Assembly: GCA_024305405.1 (NCBI GenBank)
Contig: JAKNDB010000098.1
Span: forward strand, 1,763,501-1,827,500
DNA from: Dirofilaria immitis
Taxonomy: Eukaryota; Nematoda; Chromadorea; Rhabditida; Onchocercidae
DNA: 64,000 bases
Direction: 5' to 3'
The notes under the pieces are model-generated. The model saw nothing but the letters and a program-made list of their open reading frames with translations. It had not been told where the DNA came from and did not search any database. The position numbers and the translations under genes are program-made. Every line of letters begins with the position of its first letter. Position 1 is the first letter of the stretch. Positions 51,801-63,029 of this stretch are shown here, piece by piece.

Positions 51801-54800
51801 ATTATAATTTAAATTTATGCCAAAAAAATATGAAAAAATAATTGAATAAAAGTTATTTTAAAATTTAGAAATGAAAAAAATTTTTTTAATTAAAATAAAA
51901 TTTTTAGAACATTGCATAAAGATTTCAAACAACGTTATTCAATACTTGCTGCGGATGAATCGGTGAGTAGTACGGATGCAAAAGCATGTGCAGAAGCAAT
52001 GTTAAAACGTATTGTAAAAATAATGTTTTAACGGAGGAAAATTTTCGAATTGGACAAACAAAAGTTTTCTTTAAAGCTGGTGTATTGGCACATTTAGAAG
52101 ATGTACGTGATGAAGCATTAAAAACATTGCTAACAAAATTACAATCACAAGTTCGATGGTACTTAGGTTTAACAGATAAAAACGACGTATTCAACAAAAA
52201 GCTGGTTTACTAATTGTTCAACGTAATATACGTTCATGGTGCTCATTACGAACATGGGATTGGTTTAAATTATATACCAAAGTACGACCAATGCTTAAAG
52301 AGGGAAAAATTGTGGAAGAAATGGAAAATTACAAGAAAAATTGAAAACACTTGAAGAAGCATTACAAAAGAGGAAAATTTACGAAAAACTTTGGATGATA
52401 ATGCGAAAAAATGGAAACAGAAAAAGCGGAATTATTTGCTAAACTTGAAAGTGTCAAAAATAGCCTTTCAACATCAGCAGGAAGTCTTTCACAAATGGAA
52501 ACTGCAAAACAGGATGCTGATAGAAAACTTGAGGTAAAATATTTTTTTATTTATAATCTTTCAAAAAATTTTAATTAAAAATATTATTTCATAATTTTCG
52601 TAAGGTTTAGTTTAAATATCATGATTATTCATTTTTTTTTTTTTAAATAGATTTAATCATTGCATACTTATTTCAGATTAATTGATTATCTTCCAATTCA
52701 TTTTAAATTTAGGTTAAAAATATTTTAATTCAATTTAAATATTTTTATCTTAAAATGAAAATGAAAACAATTATTATGGTGATTAGGCAAATGTATAATC
52801 AATTGTATTATTATCATAAGTAGATAAATTATCATTATAAGATTATTTTAGTTGAAGATAAAATCAAACTGTTATCATAATGATAGGAAATGTGTTTCAT
52901 AAAATGAATTGTTTTATTAAATTTTATTTTGCTTATTTTTTTTTAGGAATTAAATGAACAACTTGCTGATGTTGAAGATCAAAATACGGAAATTCAACGA
53001 TCAAAAAGAGGGTTGAAGGTGAAATTGATGCATTAAAGAAGCAAGTTCAAGATTTAGAAATGAGTCTACGTAAAGCAGAAATGGAGAAGCAATCGAAAGA
53101 TCATCAGATTCGTTCACTTCAAGATGAGTTACAACAACAAAATGATTCGATGACGAAATTAAACAAAGAGATTAAGCATCAGGAAGAATTGAATAAGAAA
53201 ATTACCGAAGATTTACAGGGTGAAGAAGATAAAACAAATCATGCAAATAAGATTAAATCTAAATTAGAACAAACACTTATTGATTTAGAGGATAGTTTGG
53301 AACGTGAAAAACGTGCAAAAGCTGATAGTGAAAAATCAAAGCGAAAACTTGAAGGCGAATTAAAAATTGTACAGGAATCAATTGAAGAAGCAACACGTCA
53401 ACGACGTGATTTGGAAAATAATATGAAACGAAAAGAAACAGAAATGAATGCATTAAGTAGTCGATTGGAAGATGAGCAATCAACAATTAGTAAATTACAA
53501 CGACAAATTAAAGAATTACAAAGTCGTGCAGCAGAATTGGAAGATGAAGTGCATAATGAGCGACAATCTCGATCAAAAACTGATAAAGCTCGTTTAGATA
53601 TTCAACATGAATTGGATGAATTAAATGATCGTTTAGATGAGCAAGGTGGTGCAACAGCTGCACAAATTGAAATTAATAAAAACGTGAAGCTGAATTAGCT
53701 AAACTTCGACGTGATATTGAAGAAGCTAATTTAAATCATGAAAATCAATTAGCTGCATTACGTAAAAGCATACAGATGCTGTTGCTGAATTAACTGATCA
53801 ATTAGATCAAATACAAAAGCAAAAGCAAAAAATTGAAAAAGATAAATCACAATTTATTCGAAATACGGAAGATTTAGCAGCACAATTAGATGGTGAATGT
53901 GCTGCAAAAGTAAGTAATGAAAAATTGGTAAAACAATTTGAAATTCAATTAAATGATCTTCAAGCACGTGCTGATGAACAAGCTCGTCAATTGCATGATT
54001 TTACATCAATGCGTAATCGTCTTGGTAGTGAAAATAGTGAAATGATACGACAATTAGAAGATGCGGAAGAGCAAGTTACAACATTGCAACGATTTAAAGC
54101 ACAATTAATGCAACAAATTGAAGATTTACGTTCAGCTACTGATGAAGAGATACGTGAACGACAGGTACTTTCTGCGCAAGTTAAGAATCTACAAATTGAA
54201 GCAGAACAAGCGCATAGTAATTTAGAGGAAGAAATTGAATCAAAAAGTGAAGTAGCACGTCAGTTAAGTAAAGCAAATGGTGAAATTCAACAATGGCAAT
54301 CACGTTTTGAACAAGATGGTATGCTTCAAGCTAGTGAAATTGAAGAAATACGTCGTAAGCAAGGTGTTAAAATTACCGAATTACAAGAAGCACTTGAACA
54401 AGCTAATCAAAAGATTATATCATTGGAAAAAGCACGATCACGTCTTCTTGGTGATCTTGATGATGCGCAAGTTGACGTCGAACGTGCAAATGCTGCAGCA
54501 AGTCAACTTGAGAAAAAACAAAAGGTTTTGATGCTGTAAGTTTTCTTTTCTTTTTCTGATCTTATTTTTAGTATTAATTCGAATACGTATACTATTATTA
54601 TTGATAGTATTAGGCGACGTAATTTCTACGTTAGTAACGTCATTTGCTTTCTATTCTAATACTTTAAATTTGAATCAGAATATAACTTGACTTTTTTTGA
54701 AAATTACAAATCAAAATTTTAATTATAGCGTAAAGAAAGTATATAAATGATAAACTGATAAGATAATTTCTAAGTATGTAATTGAAATCTGATATGAAAA

Positions 54801-57800
54801 GATTTATACTTTGTGTAAAATAAAACAAAACAAATTGGAGCATTTTAAATTTTTAAACTTTTTTTTTAGATGATTAAAAATATATTTATAGCTTGTTGAT
54901 GAATGGAAAAAGAAAGCTGATGATATGGCAGCAGAACTTGATGCTGTTCAACGTGAAGTACGAAATTTATCGACCGATTTATTCAAGATGAAAGCAAGTC
55001 ATGAAGAACATGCTGAAACAGTTGAAGGATTGCGTCATGAAAATAAAGCATTAAGTAATGAAATCAGAGATCTTACTGATCAACTTGGTGAAGGTGGACG
55101 ATCACAACATGAAATGCAAAAAATGATTCGACGTTTAGAAATTGAAAAAGAAGAATTACAACATGCCCTTGATGAAGCAGAAGGTAAAAATAATCATTTC
55201 AAAAAATTCAAATATTACGAAATTAACAATTTTGTAATTTATTTTTAAAAAATCACGTAACACGTATTGCCAAACGAATATAGTTATTATTAATTTTTTT
55301 TTTTTTTTTTTAGGAGCATTAGAAGCAGAAGAAAGTAAAGTGATGCGAGCACAAGTAGAAGTTTCACAGATACGTTCTGAAATTGAGAAACGTATACAGG
55401 AGAAGGAAGAAGATTTTGAGAATACTCGACGAAATCATCAACGTGCGCTTGAATCAATGCAAGCATCATTGGAAGCGGAATCAAAGAGTAAAAATGAATT
55501 ATTACGTATAAAAAGAAACTTGAATCTGATATTAATGAGCTTGAAATTGCACTTGATCATGCAAATAAAGCAAATGCTGATGCACAAAAGAATTTGAAAC
55601 GTTGCACGGAACAAATACGTGAAACTCAAATGCAGGTTTGTTAATCTTATTCATATCAAAAATAAGCCTTATAGCCCTAAAGCCAAATTAAAATATTAAC
55701 CTTATAGTTTTTGATTAGGAAAACAATAATAATATCTTGTGATGATTAGTTATTAGAACCGAAATATTATCATTTGATAAGTTAAAATTGCAGAAAGAGA
55801 TATTTCAAAAATGTTATAACCAATTTTATAATTTGAATATATTGGCTAATTTTAAATTTGATTGAAGATATAAAGCCAAGAAATATTTGGCTGTTTTTTT
55901 GACGAAAAAATAATTAATCAAATTCTAAAATCAATTAAATATGAATAATTAAAAATCAAAAATATAATGCTAAAAAACAATGAAAGCAAATAATTTTTAT
56001 TTATTATTATCATTGTTTGCCTATTATCATTGCTATGATTATTTGATAAAATGATAAATAATTTGAAATTAAAAAATTAATGAAATGAAATTTCGCAATT
56101 TTTAATTAAATAAAAATTAATTTTTTAATATTACAATTTAATTTTTTTAAGAAAAAGAATTTTTAAATGTGCCATTTTATTATTTTTAGTTTTTTTTTAA
56201 AAATAATTTATAAATAAAACAATTTATACTTAAAAATATAATAAAATAATTTTAAATTTAAAATAAATTAAAATTAAAAAATCAAATTAAAATTGGAAAT
56301 TAAATTAAAATTGAATAAAATTAAAAAATTTATATTATCAATTTTTTATTAGATAGAAGAAGAGCAACGACAACGTGATGAAATGAAGCAACATTATTAT
56401 ACCGCTGAAAAACGTGCGCAAATTTTGGAAGCTGAAAAGATGAAATAAGCCAAAATTTGGAGCAAGCGGAACGAGCTCGTAAACAGGCTGAATTTGAAGC
56501 ATCAGAAAGTCGTGATCAAGCTAATGAGCTAAATATGCAAGTTAGCAATCTTAGTGCAGCAAAAAGGAAAGCTGAAGGTGAATTACAGGTAAATTTTTTA
56601 ATATTTTGGGAATAAAATTAAATTTAAATTAATTAATCTAAATGTTAATTATTTTAATAATTTTGAAAATTTATTTTGAAGTTTTCTTTTTTTTTTTTAA
56701 ATTTGAATTATAAAAAATGATGAAATATTTAATTTATGATATTTTTTTTCAGCGTATTTTAATAGAATTAGACGTAAACTTACGTGAAATTTTTTTTTCT
56801 TTTTTTTCAGGCAATACATGCTGATATGGATGAAACATTAAATGAATTTCGTGCATCAGAAGAACGAAGTAAACGAGCAATTGCTGATGTTGAAAGGCTT
56901 GCGGAAGAATTTCGACAAGAGCAAGAACATGGTTTACATATTGATAGGATGAGAAAAGGTCTTGAAGCACAAATTAAAGATATGCAAGTAAGATTCTTCC
57001 TTTTCCTATAGTATTATCAAAATAATATTTAAATTTTTTTTTTTTTTTAATTTTAAAATTTTAATATTTCTCAAATTTTATAATATTATTTTATGAAAAA
57101 CAAAAGTTTAAACTTTTAATTTATTTTTATAATAAATTTGAATTCAATCATATTTATATGTTATTTTTTTTTTTTTTGAGAAGATGGCTTAAGCCTAGGT
57201 AATATGTATTGGCTTATTACTTAATATCACTTAAGGCTATTATTAATTTTGTATAATAATAGAGAATATAATCATTTCATTGATTTACGTACAAATTACG
57301 AACACATATCGCAATAGATAATTATAGGGTTACGTAGATACGTCGAATAGATGGGTAAAATTTTTTATATAATTGTAGTATTTACGAATATTTACGTAAT
57401 ATCATTGCGATCATATAATATAATCGGTTAAATCTCAAAATGAATTTTTAGTAAATTTATTATTCTTCGCAAAATGAATTTTCAATAAATTTATTCTAAC
57501 ATTTAGGGTCAATTGGAAGAAGCTGAACAAGCAGCATTAAAAGGTGGCAAAAAGTGATTGCTAAATTAGAACAACGTATTCATGATCTCGAAGCTGAACT
57601 TGATGGTGAACAACATCGTTATCAGGAAGCGAATAAAAATGTTGCAAAATCCGAAAGGCGAGTACGCGAATTGCAATTTCAGGTAGATGAGGATAAAAAA
57701 ATTACGAACGTTTACAGGATCTTGTTGATAAACTTCAGAGCAAAATTAAAACACAAAAGAAGCAATTAGAAGATGCTGTAAGTTATTTATAATATTTGTT

Positions 57801-58565
57801 TTTTTTCTTTAGATATTTTACTTTGAATTGATAACATATATCAGGAAGGACTGATAATACAAATATATCAGAAACGATTGATAACATATCTTATATGTTA
57901 AGAAAAGACTGTTCTCGGTCTTTTAGATGATGCATTTCATATAAATAAGTAATTAAATTAACTGAAATAAATTTAATCATAATCGAATTAATATCATATG
58001 TATCAAAACATGAGAAGAATCACGTAAATTACGTAATTTTACTAGGTGTAATGATACGTTTCTCGATCATTTAGATGATGCATTTCATATAAATAAGTAA
58101 TTAAATTACGAATTCGTGACATAGGTATAAAACGTGAAACGAATCACGTGAGTATGCAATTTTATTACGTATAAAAACACGTTTCTCGATCTCTTAGATG
58201 ATTCATTTCATATAAATAAGTAATTAAATTACGAATTCGTGACGTAGGTATAAAACGTGAAACGAATCACGTGAATATGCAATTCTCGAATCTTTTAGAT
58301 GATGCATTTCATATAAATAAGTAATTAAGTGATTCGATTAATTTTTATAGGAAGAATTAGCAAATTTAAATTTGCAAAATATCGACAAATCCAGCATCAA
58401 TTAGAAGATGCGGAAGAGCGTGCTGATAACGCCGAAACATCCGTAACAAAAATGCGATCAATGAGTCGAACAGCAATGTCAGTTGGACCGGGTGCCGGAT
58501 TACAAGCAACTCGTTCTTCTACCGTACTTCGTTCATCATCTCGTAATCGACTTTCCGACTATTAA
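42887..58565 (+). CDS. Muscle (sarcomeric) myosin heavy chain, UNC-54-like class II
   Basis: Actin-based motor that forms thick filaments of muscle. There are 16 phase-consistent exons: 42887-42949, 45317-45445, 45646-45786, 46146-46369, 47747-47995, 48801-49412, 50142-50645, 51479-51725, 51908-52533, 52947-54535, 54892-55183, 55314-55635, 56353-56588, 56811-56987, 57507-57777, 58351-58565. They total about 1,971 residues, matching UNC-54 length. The start [12 protein letters not shown] mirrors UNC-54; an in-frame ATG at 42809 would add 26 residues of low-complexity sequence. The protein ends [11 protein letters not shown]. By memory of UNC-54, identity is very high in head and rod, and no other C. 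elegans myosin fits better; MYO-5-type paralogs were not excluded. Nineteen exonic sites need one extra homopolymer base, and all core motifs are otherwise intact. Intron 4 would use an unusual GC donor. An AATAAA at 58814-58819 may be the poly(A) signal. Confidence 0.96.
42950..45316 (+). other. Myosin intron 1
   Basis: The longest myosin intron (2.4 kb). In nematode muscle genes such introns often hold enhancers, but no specific element can be supported. It has an A/G-rich stretch at 44240-44275 and an unexplained, somewhat GC-richer island at 44115-44215. Confidence 0.5.
46840..47065 (+). repeat. TTTACGGTATTTTACC repeats in myosin intron 4
   Basis: About eight diverged units of ATTGAATTAGTTTACGGT(A)(C/T)TTTACC, spaced 25-40 bp apart. 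Confidence 0.8.
49617..49668 (+). repeat. Left 52-bp direct repeat flanking the rDNA fragment
   Basis: TAATTTATCATTTAT...AATGAATTAAATGATA. It matches 49942-49993 at 50 of 52 positions by direct reading. The unit lies in myosin intron 6. Confidence 0.9.
49669..49941 (-). rRNA. Displaced 18S rRNA gene fragment inside myosin intron 6 (antisense to the myosin)
   Basis: On the minus strand this reads as the 3' part of nuclear small-subunit rRNA. In order it shows TTAGATGTCC, GCGCTACACTGGAGGAATTA, TGAACGAGGAATTCTTAGTA, AAGTCCCTGCCCTTTGTACA, CACACCACCCGTTGCTGCCC and GGGGCTGAGCC. Normal nematode 18S has the same blocks, with CACACCGCCCGTCGCTGCCC at the most conserved site. The copy therefore carries substitutions at near-universal positions and is a non-functional fragment of about 250 nt, not an rDNA unit. 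The recognisable part is about 49701-49935. The rest up to the left repeat is probably the variable V9 helix. Confidence 0.88.
49942..49993 (+). repeat. Right 52-bp direct repeat flanking the rDNA fragment
   Basis: Second copy of the left repeat. It begins about six bases after the rDNA block ends. The two copies differ by two A/C changes. Confidence 0.9.
50955..51235 (+). repeat. ~58-bp tandem repeat in myosin intron 7
   Basis: Five units of TTCTTTCATATTCATAATCA, TATGATATGATTATG, then AT(A)TTTTTATCA. Each holds a CATGATATGATCATG-like palindrome. Confidence 0.8.
56753..56773 (+). other. Possible 21-bp micro-exon in myosin intron 13
   Basis: A strong acceptor (TTTTTTTTCAG) precedes 21 bases encoding RILIELD, which are followed by GTAAAC. 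The flanking introns are both phase 0, so inclusion would add seven residues. The ordinary exon 14 acceptor is only 37 bp further on. UNC-54 has no such insert, so this may be a decoy. Confidence 0.25.
57915..58330 (+). repeat. 100-150-bp tandem repeat in myosin intron 15
   Basis: Four units sharing TTAGATGATGCATTTCATAT followed by AAATAAGTAATTAA, at about 57923, 58071, 58194 and 58295. The middle units also share GAATTCGTGAC(A/G)TAGG and AACGAATCACGTGA. The array stops about 20 bp before exon 16. Confidence 0.85.
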
Positions 58566-59293
58566 TTAGATGAATGTTAAGATAATTTCTTTTTTTTTTT
58601 CTTTAATGATTGATCAATTATGATCAAAGTGATATAATTTACCTTTTTTTTCTTTTTTAATTTAATGATATAGATTTTTCTTTCTTTCTTTCTCTCTCTC
58701 TCTCTCTCTCTTCAAATGATCACATTTTTCTCCTCAAACTGATTAAATTATCATCTTATCATTGTATATGATTTTTTTCTTTTTCGACGATTATGATAAA
58801 TAGAATTGAATGAAATAAAAAGAAAAGGATACGTTTGTAATATTTTAACACTTAATAGCTAATGATAATAAATATAATTATTGATATGTCATGTGATATG
58901 ATATGAATTATTATCATATCATTTATTTAAAATATTTTTGAAAAAATAATTTAATAATTAATAAATTATAATCATTCACAATTTTTCTTTTTTCTTCTTT
59001 TATTCGTCCCAAATCAATTAGCAATAATACATATTAATAATAATAATATTATAATAATGGTAATAATAATAATGATGATGACGATGATGATAATAATAAT
59101 AATAATGATAATGATAATACGAGAAATAATATGGTACCAATTTGTTTACAGTAATTATTAACACAATAAAATATAAAATAAAAAATTGGAAAAAGAAAAA
59201 AGAAAACAACAAATAGTACAAAAAAAGAGGAAAAATTATCAATTAATATTCTAATTTTAAATATATATATATATCTTTCTTTTTTTTTTTTTT
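58566..59293. other. 3' region between convergent genes
   Basis: About 730 bp. It has a CT run at 58680-58712 and imperfect ATA/ATG repeats at 59035-59120. Candidate AATAAA signals for the myosin lie at 58814-58819 and near 58868. No gene is seen. Confidence 0.5.
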
Positions 59294-62200
59294 TTAATCA
59301 ATCCTTGAACGTTTCTGTTCAACAACCAATGATAATGGTGAATGTGGTGAAGAAACTTTCCCGGATGTACCATCACTTAAACCACTTGGACTACAACAAT
59401 CTACCACCGGTGAAGTTATCTGAAATAGAAATTTGGAAAAGAAATAAATTAACAAATTGTTTACAATTTATTTGTGAAGCTATCTGAAATAAAAATTCGA
59501 AACGAAAATAAATAAACGAACAATAAATTGGACGAGAAGTAAATAAACAAATTATTTATAATCTATCGGTAAAATCTGAAATAAAAATTCGAAGAGAAAT
59601 AAATAAACAAATTGTTTATAATCTATTCCTTAAGTTATTTGAGATGAAAATTGAGTAAACAAATTGTTTAAAATTTATTCGCGAAGTTATCTAAAATAGA
59701 AATTCGAAAGAGAAATAAATAAACAAATTGTTTGCAATCTATTTTGTGAAGTTATCCGAAATACAAATTTAGGAAAGATACGAGTAAACAAATTGTTTAC
59801 AATCAATTAGTAAAATTATCTGAAATGTAAATTTGGGAGGAGGAAAACAAGTAAACAAATTGTTTATAATCTTCTGATAAACTTAATCAGAAGTATATGC
59901 TAGAAAGTAAAATAAAGTAAATAAATAAATTATTTTATTATTCAATAAAAATAACACTTGTCATATTTAATAATTGATTATCGTTAATTTATTATACAAT
60001 AAAATAAATAAATACTAAAAGTAAATTATTTTGTTTTTATTTATGTTTATATATTAATTGTTTACTTTTATTAATTCATTAAATAAATAATTACAATAAT
60101 TGCATTGTTGCTATTTCGTCTTTTAATAAATATGAAAATAAAACTTTTTTAAAATTTATCATCGCGTTGAAAGCTTATCAAAATAATTAATTAATTAATT
60201 GAACTGAAAGGTGATAATGATTAATTTGTTAAAAAAGAAAGGTATTTAAACTTACGGAAAGTGGTAGTACACCTGTTTGTGCGCGTAATTTTAGAAAACA
60301 ATCATGACATCGAGGATGATCAAAATTGTTACTGATAATCAAATATTCATGATGACGCTGAAACAAATACATATAAAGAGAAATCATTTTAAATTTAATT
60401 TAAATACTGATAAATATAATTCATTTAATTAATAAAAATATTTAATCAACATCATCTCTGATTGATAATCATTTATCAATTAGTAAAATTGAAGCAATCC
60501 ATTCAAGTTTATATTTTATTTAATCATAATTCTTATTTTTTAACTGACAATACAACATTTATTCTTTTATTGATAAGCTACTGATAAGTTAAGATAAGCA
60601 TATTTAAAATTGAAACGAATGATTAAATTTTATATTCTATCTTACTGTTATCATTTTTCATATTCGTTTCATTTAAGTTATATCAGTAAATTAGAAAAAT
60701 TTAGGACAAAAAGAAAAACGAAATAAAAAAATCGATAAATACATTTTTTGATATTATTAATTATTTAAATTAAAATTTTAATTATTTAATTAATTTATTC
60801 AGTTTTTATTAAAAGAAAAACATTTTAATTCATCTATTATTGTCAAAATGATGAAAATAATAATAAATTAAAATTAAAAACGACAAAAAGCCTATTTCAT
60901 TTTCAATAAAATTAATTAAAATGATATTTATTTCAAATTAATTAATATAATAATTAATTAAAAATTAGATGGTTTAATTTTTTATTTTGTTTATTTATTA
61001 ATTTATTACAAAAATCAATGAAATATATTCGATTTTATCTTAATTTATCAGTAGCTTATCAATGAAAGAAAAAGGATGAAAGAAAAGTCAACAAAAGAAA
61101 AAAAATTGAAAATTAAATTAGTAAATATATTTGAATTTATTAAATTGACAATTCAAAATTAAAATATTTAATTATAAAAATTAATTAATTAATTTATTGA
61201 CTTTTTTTATTCTATTCATTCAAATATATGTGTAAATGAATTCAAAAATTAATATTAAAAATTAAATTCGAAATATTTAATTATAAAAAATTAAAATTAA
61301 TTAATAAATTTAACCTCACAAAATCGACAAAAATTACTATTGCCAGGTAATTGCTCGTTACATTCATCTTTTTCACATTTCCATCAATTATCATTTGAGG
61401 ACAGGTATTGCTACTATTTGTTGGACGATTTAATTGGCTATTACTCGTATCATCACGATGATAACCGCGATTTTTCACTTTAAATTTTTATGCGAAAAAA
61501 ATATATGTATATATAAAAATAAAATTTTAAATTTATTAATTTAATTCCATTAAAATTAAAAAATTAATTTAATTTCAATTAAAATTATTCAAAAGTGAAT
61601 TTCAATTATAAAATATATTTTAATTTTAATTACTTATTATAGCTTAGCCTTAGGCTTAAATTTACGCTTTAAGCATTTTTCATTTATAATAAAATATTTT
61701 GAGAAATTTCCTAAAGTAAAGTAATTATTAATTTTAAATATTAAATTTAAATTTTAAAAATTTTTTAGTATTAATTTTAATTCCATTAAAATTATTCAAA
61801 AGTAAAATTCAATTATAAAATATATTTTAATTTTAATTACTTATTATCAAATAGCATAATATTATAGCTTAGGGTTAGCCTTAAATTTATGATTTAGGCA
61901 TTTTGAAATTTTATAAAATAAATTCATATCATACATTCAAGCCTTTTTTGTTGATTTGATCGAATACGTAACAATTCATATTCACGTTTACGTCGACATT
62001 GTTCGGATATCGGTGATTGTAATAAATTATCCGTTGATATTTTATAATCTTTTAAACTGAAATTAAATTTATATTTGATTTTAAAGTTTAAAAGAAATTT
62101 AAAATATAAATCGAAAATTAAGAAATAGAAAGAAAAGATTTATATTAAATGTATTTTGAAAATAATTTAAAATTAAAATTGGAAATGAAAAAAGAAAAGA

Positions 62201-62369
62201 TAAATAAATAAATTAATAAAAATAAATAAACTAATAAATTATCACTTAGCAATATTTTTGATAAGTTTTGATTTTTCCAATTCGATATGCTCAATCCAAT
62301 CATGTTCGGTGGCTAATTTTTCATCACAAATTAAGCAAATTGGATTACCATCTTCATCAGTTTGTAATT
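59294..62369 (-). CDS. 3' part of a Cys/His-rich, putative zinc-binding protein (5' end outside window or unseen)
   Basis: Five minus-strand exons join in phase: 62246-62369, 61935-62056, 61315-61477, 60256-60357, 59294-59419. They encode the last 212 or so residues, ending QKRSRID and a TAA at 59294-59296. The first visible exon starts in mid-codon, so at least one upstream exon exists, perhaps beyond a repeat-filled intron. It shows a C2H2-like finger (CLICDEKLATEHDWIEHIE). A basic helical stretch follows (CRRKREYELLRIRSNQQKRL). Then comes a cluster C-x6-C-x4-C...C-x2-C-x2-HH...C-x2-C (CPQMIIDG[K]C, CNEQL, FCRFCERHHEYL, CHDCF). The tail is Ser/Pro-rich. One homopolymer base is missing at 61378-61380, and the exon 61315-61477 acceptor (TTTAAAG) is weak. 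I do not recognise the family. RNF220-type proteins came to mind for the finger plus EL-K-L helix, but no RING is visible. A nuclear role is a guess. Confidence 0.7.
59411..59890 (-). repeat. ~65-bp tandem repeat that includes the last-exon 3' splice site
   Basis: Seven units. Each contains GAAGTTATCTGAAATAGAAA-like sequence followed by TTCGAAGAGAAATAAATAAA and CAAATTGTTTATAATCTAT. The first unit overlaps the real acceptor and first codons of the last exon. Units sit at about 59411, 59475, 59565, 59632, 59684, 59748 and 59812. Confidence 0.88.
60358..61314 (-). other. Intron of the Cys/His-rich gene
   Basis: About 960 bp, AT-rich, with no further exon evident. Confidence 0.5.
61500..61910. 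repeat. Duplicated intronic block in the Cys/His-rich gene
   Basis: The block AATTCAATTATAAAATATAT followed by TTTAATTTTAATTACTTATTAT is present at about 61600-61645 and again at 61805-61855. Both copies are followed by TAGCTTAG(C/G)(C/G)TTAG(G/C)CTTAAATTTA(C/T)G. It is an imperfect tandem duplication of about 210 bp. Confidence 0.7.
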
Positions 62370-63029
62370 CTAAAAAAAAAAAAAAATACGATAAAATATT
62401 GTGCAGTTAAGAATAATCTGTTATCATTTATTATCAGATAGCTATGATTGATTATTATACACTGATATTCATCATAATGCAATGATAATTGCCTGTTATT
62501 ATTATCATAAGCTTTCTTTTATTGCATAATTATTCTGTATTTTCAATCACTATAATATAGCGAATTTGTAGTAATTAAACTTTATAAAAATTTTAAATTC
62601 TCGAATTAAATGAAATAGCAATGAATTGATACTAATATAATTAATAAATATGATATTATTCGATCAATATTTTCCTTATCATTCAATGCTAAAACAATAA
62701 TTAGTACTTAAAAAGATAAGCATCAATGGATTATTGATTGTTATCAGAAATTATCATTAAATCATAAATAATATTAGGCAATAAATATCATAATTATTAG
62801 CTAAATAATAAAGCGAATAAAACTAAATTGGTAGCTTATAATGATAAATCAAGAAACGATACTTTCTTGGCTTTTAAAACAAGGATTGATAATAGTTTAC
62901 GTATGTACGTACTACGTATCAACTATTAAATGATAATATTCATATTTAAAACCGTCTATGTTATCCCTTAATTAATAAATTTTTTCATTTCAATTGAAAT
63001 GATATCGAATTTTTTGCTTACAAAAAACT
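62370..63029. other. No exon seen upstream of the first visible exon
   Basis: AT-rich; probably the intron before 62369. GTACGTACTACGTATCAACTATTAAATGA at about 62900 foreshadows the 41-bp repeat that follows. Confidence 0.45.

Larger units (their letters stand above)
46146..52320 (+). other. Myosin motor head and neck motifs (exons 4-9)
   Basis: P-loop GESGAGKTENTKK ends exon 4 (after correcting A4 at 46349-46352). Switch [11 protein letters not shown] is in exon 5. Switch [10 protein letters not shown] spans the exon 6/7 junction. The relay region [14 protein letters not shown] is in exon 7. Exon 8 has the Gly/Lys loop 2 ([12 protein letters not shown]), the actin-binding segment around [16 protein letters not shown] and the reactive-thiol helix [20 protein letters not shown]. 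Exon 9 holds the converter ([13 protein letters not shown]) and an IQ-like light-chain site ([11 protein letters not shown]). Nothing catalytically important is substituted. Confidence 0.92.
52320..58565 (+). other. Myosin coiled-coil rod and tailpiece (exons 9-16)
   Basis: Continuous heptad-repeat coiled coil with the charge zones typical of thick-filament rods. Landmarks are [127 protein letters not shown] and [11 protein letters not shown]. The nonhelical tailpiece is Ser/Arg-rich. Exon 10 alone encodes 531 residues. Most of the apparent frame losses fall in exons 9 and 10, which are rich in Lys codons and hence in A runs. Confidence 0.93.

Noticed and set aside
10186..58565. Programmed frameshifting or RNA editing to explain the frame breaks
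   Set aside because: Thirty sites in unrelated genes, with no shared slippery motif or downstream structure and always a missing homopolymer base, fit sequencing error far better.
42887..58565. Myosin or AGL as pseudogenes
   Set aside because: Splice sites, catalytic motifs and amino-acid constraint are intact throughout. Only homopolymer lengths are off.
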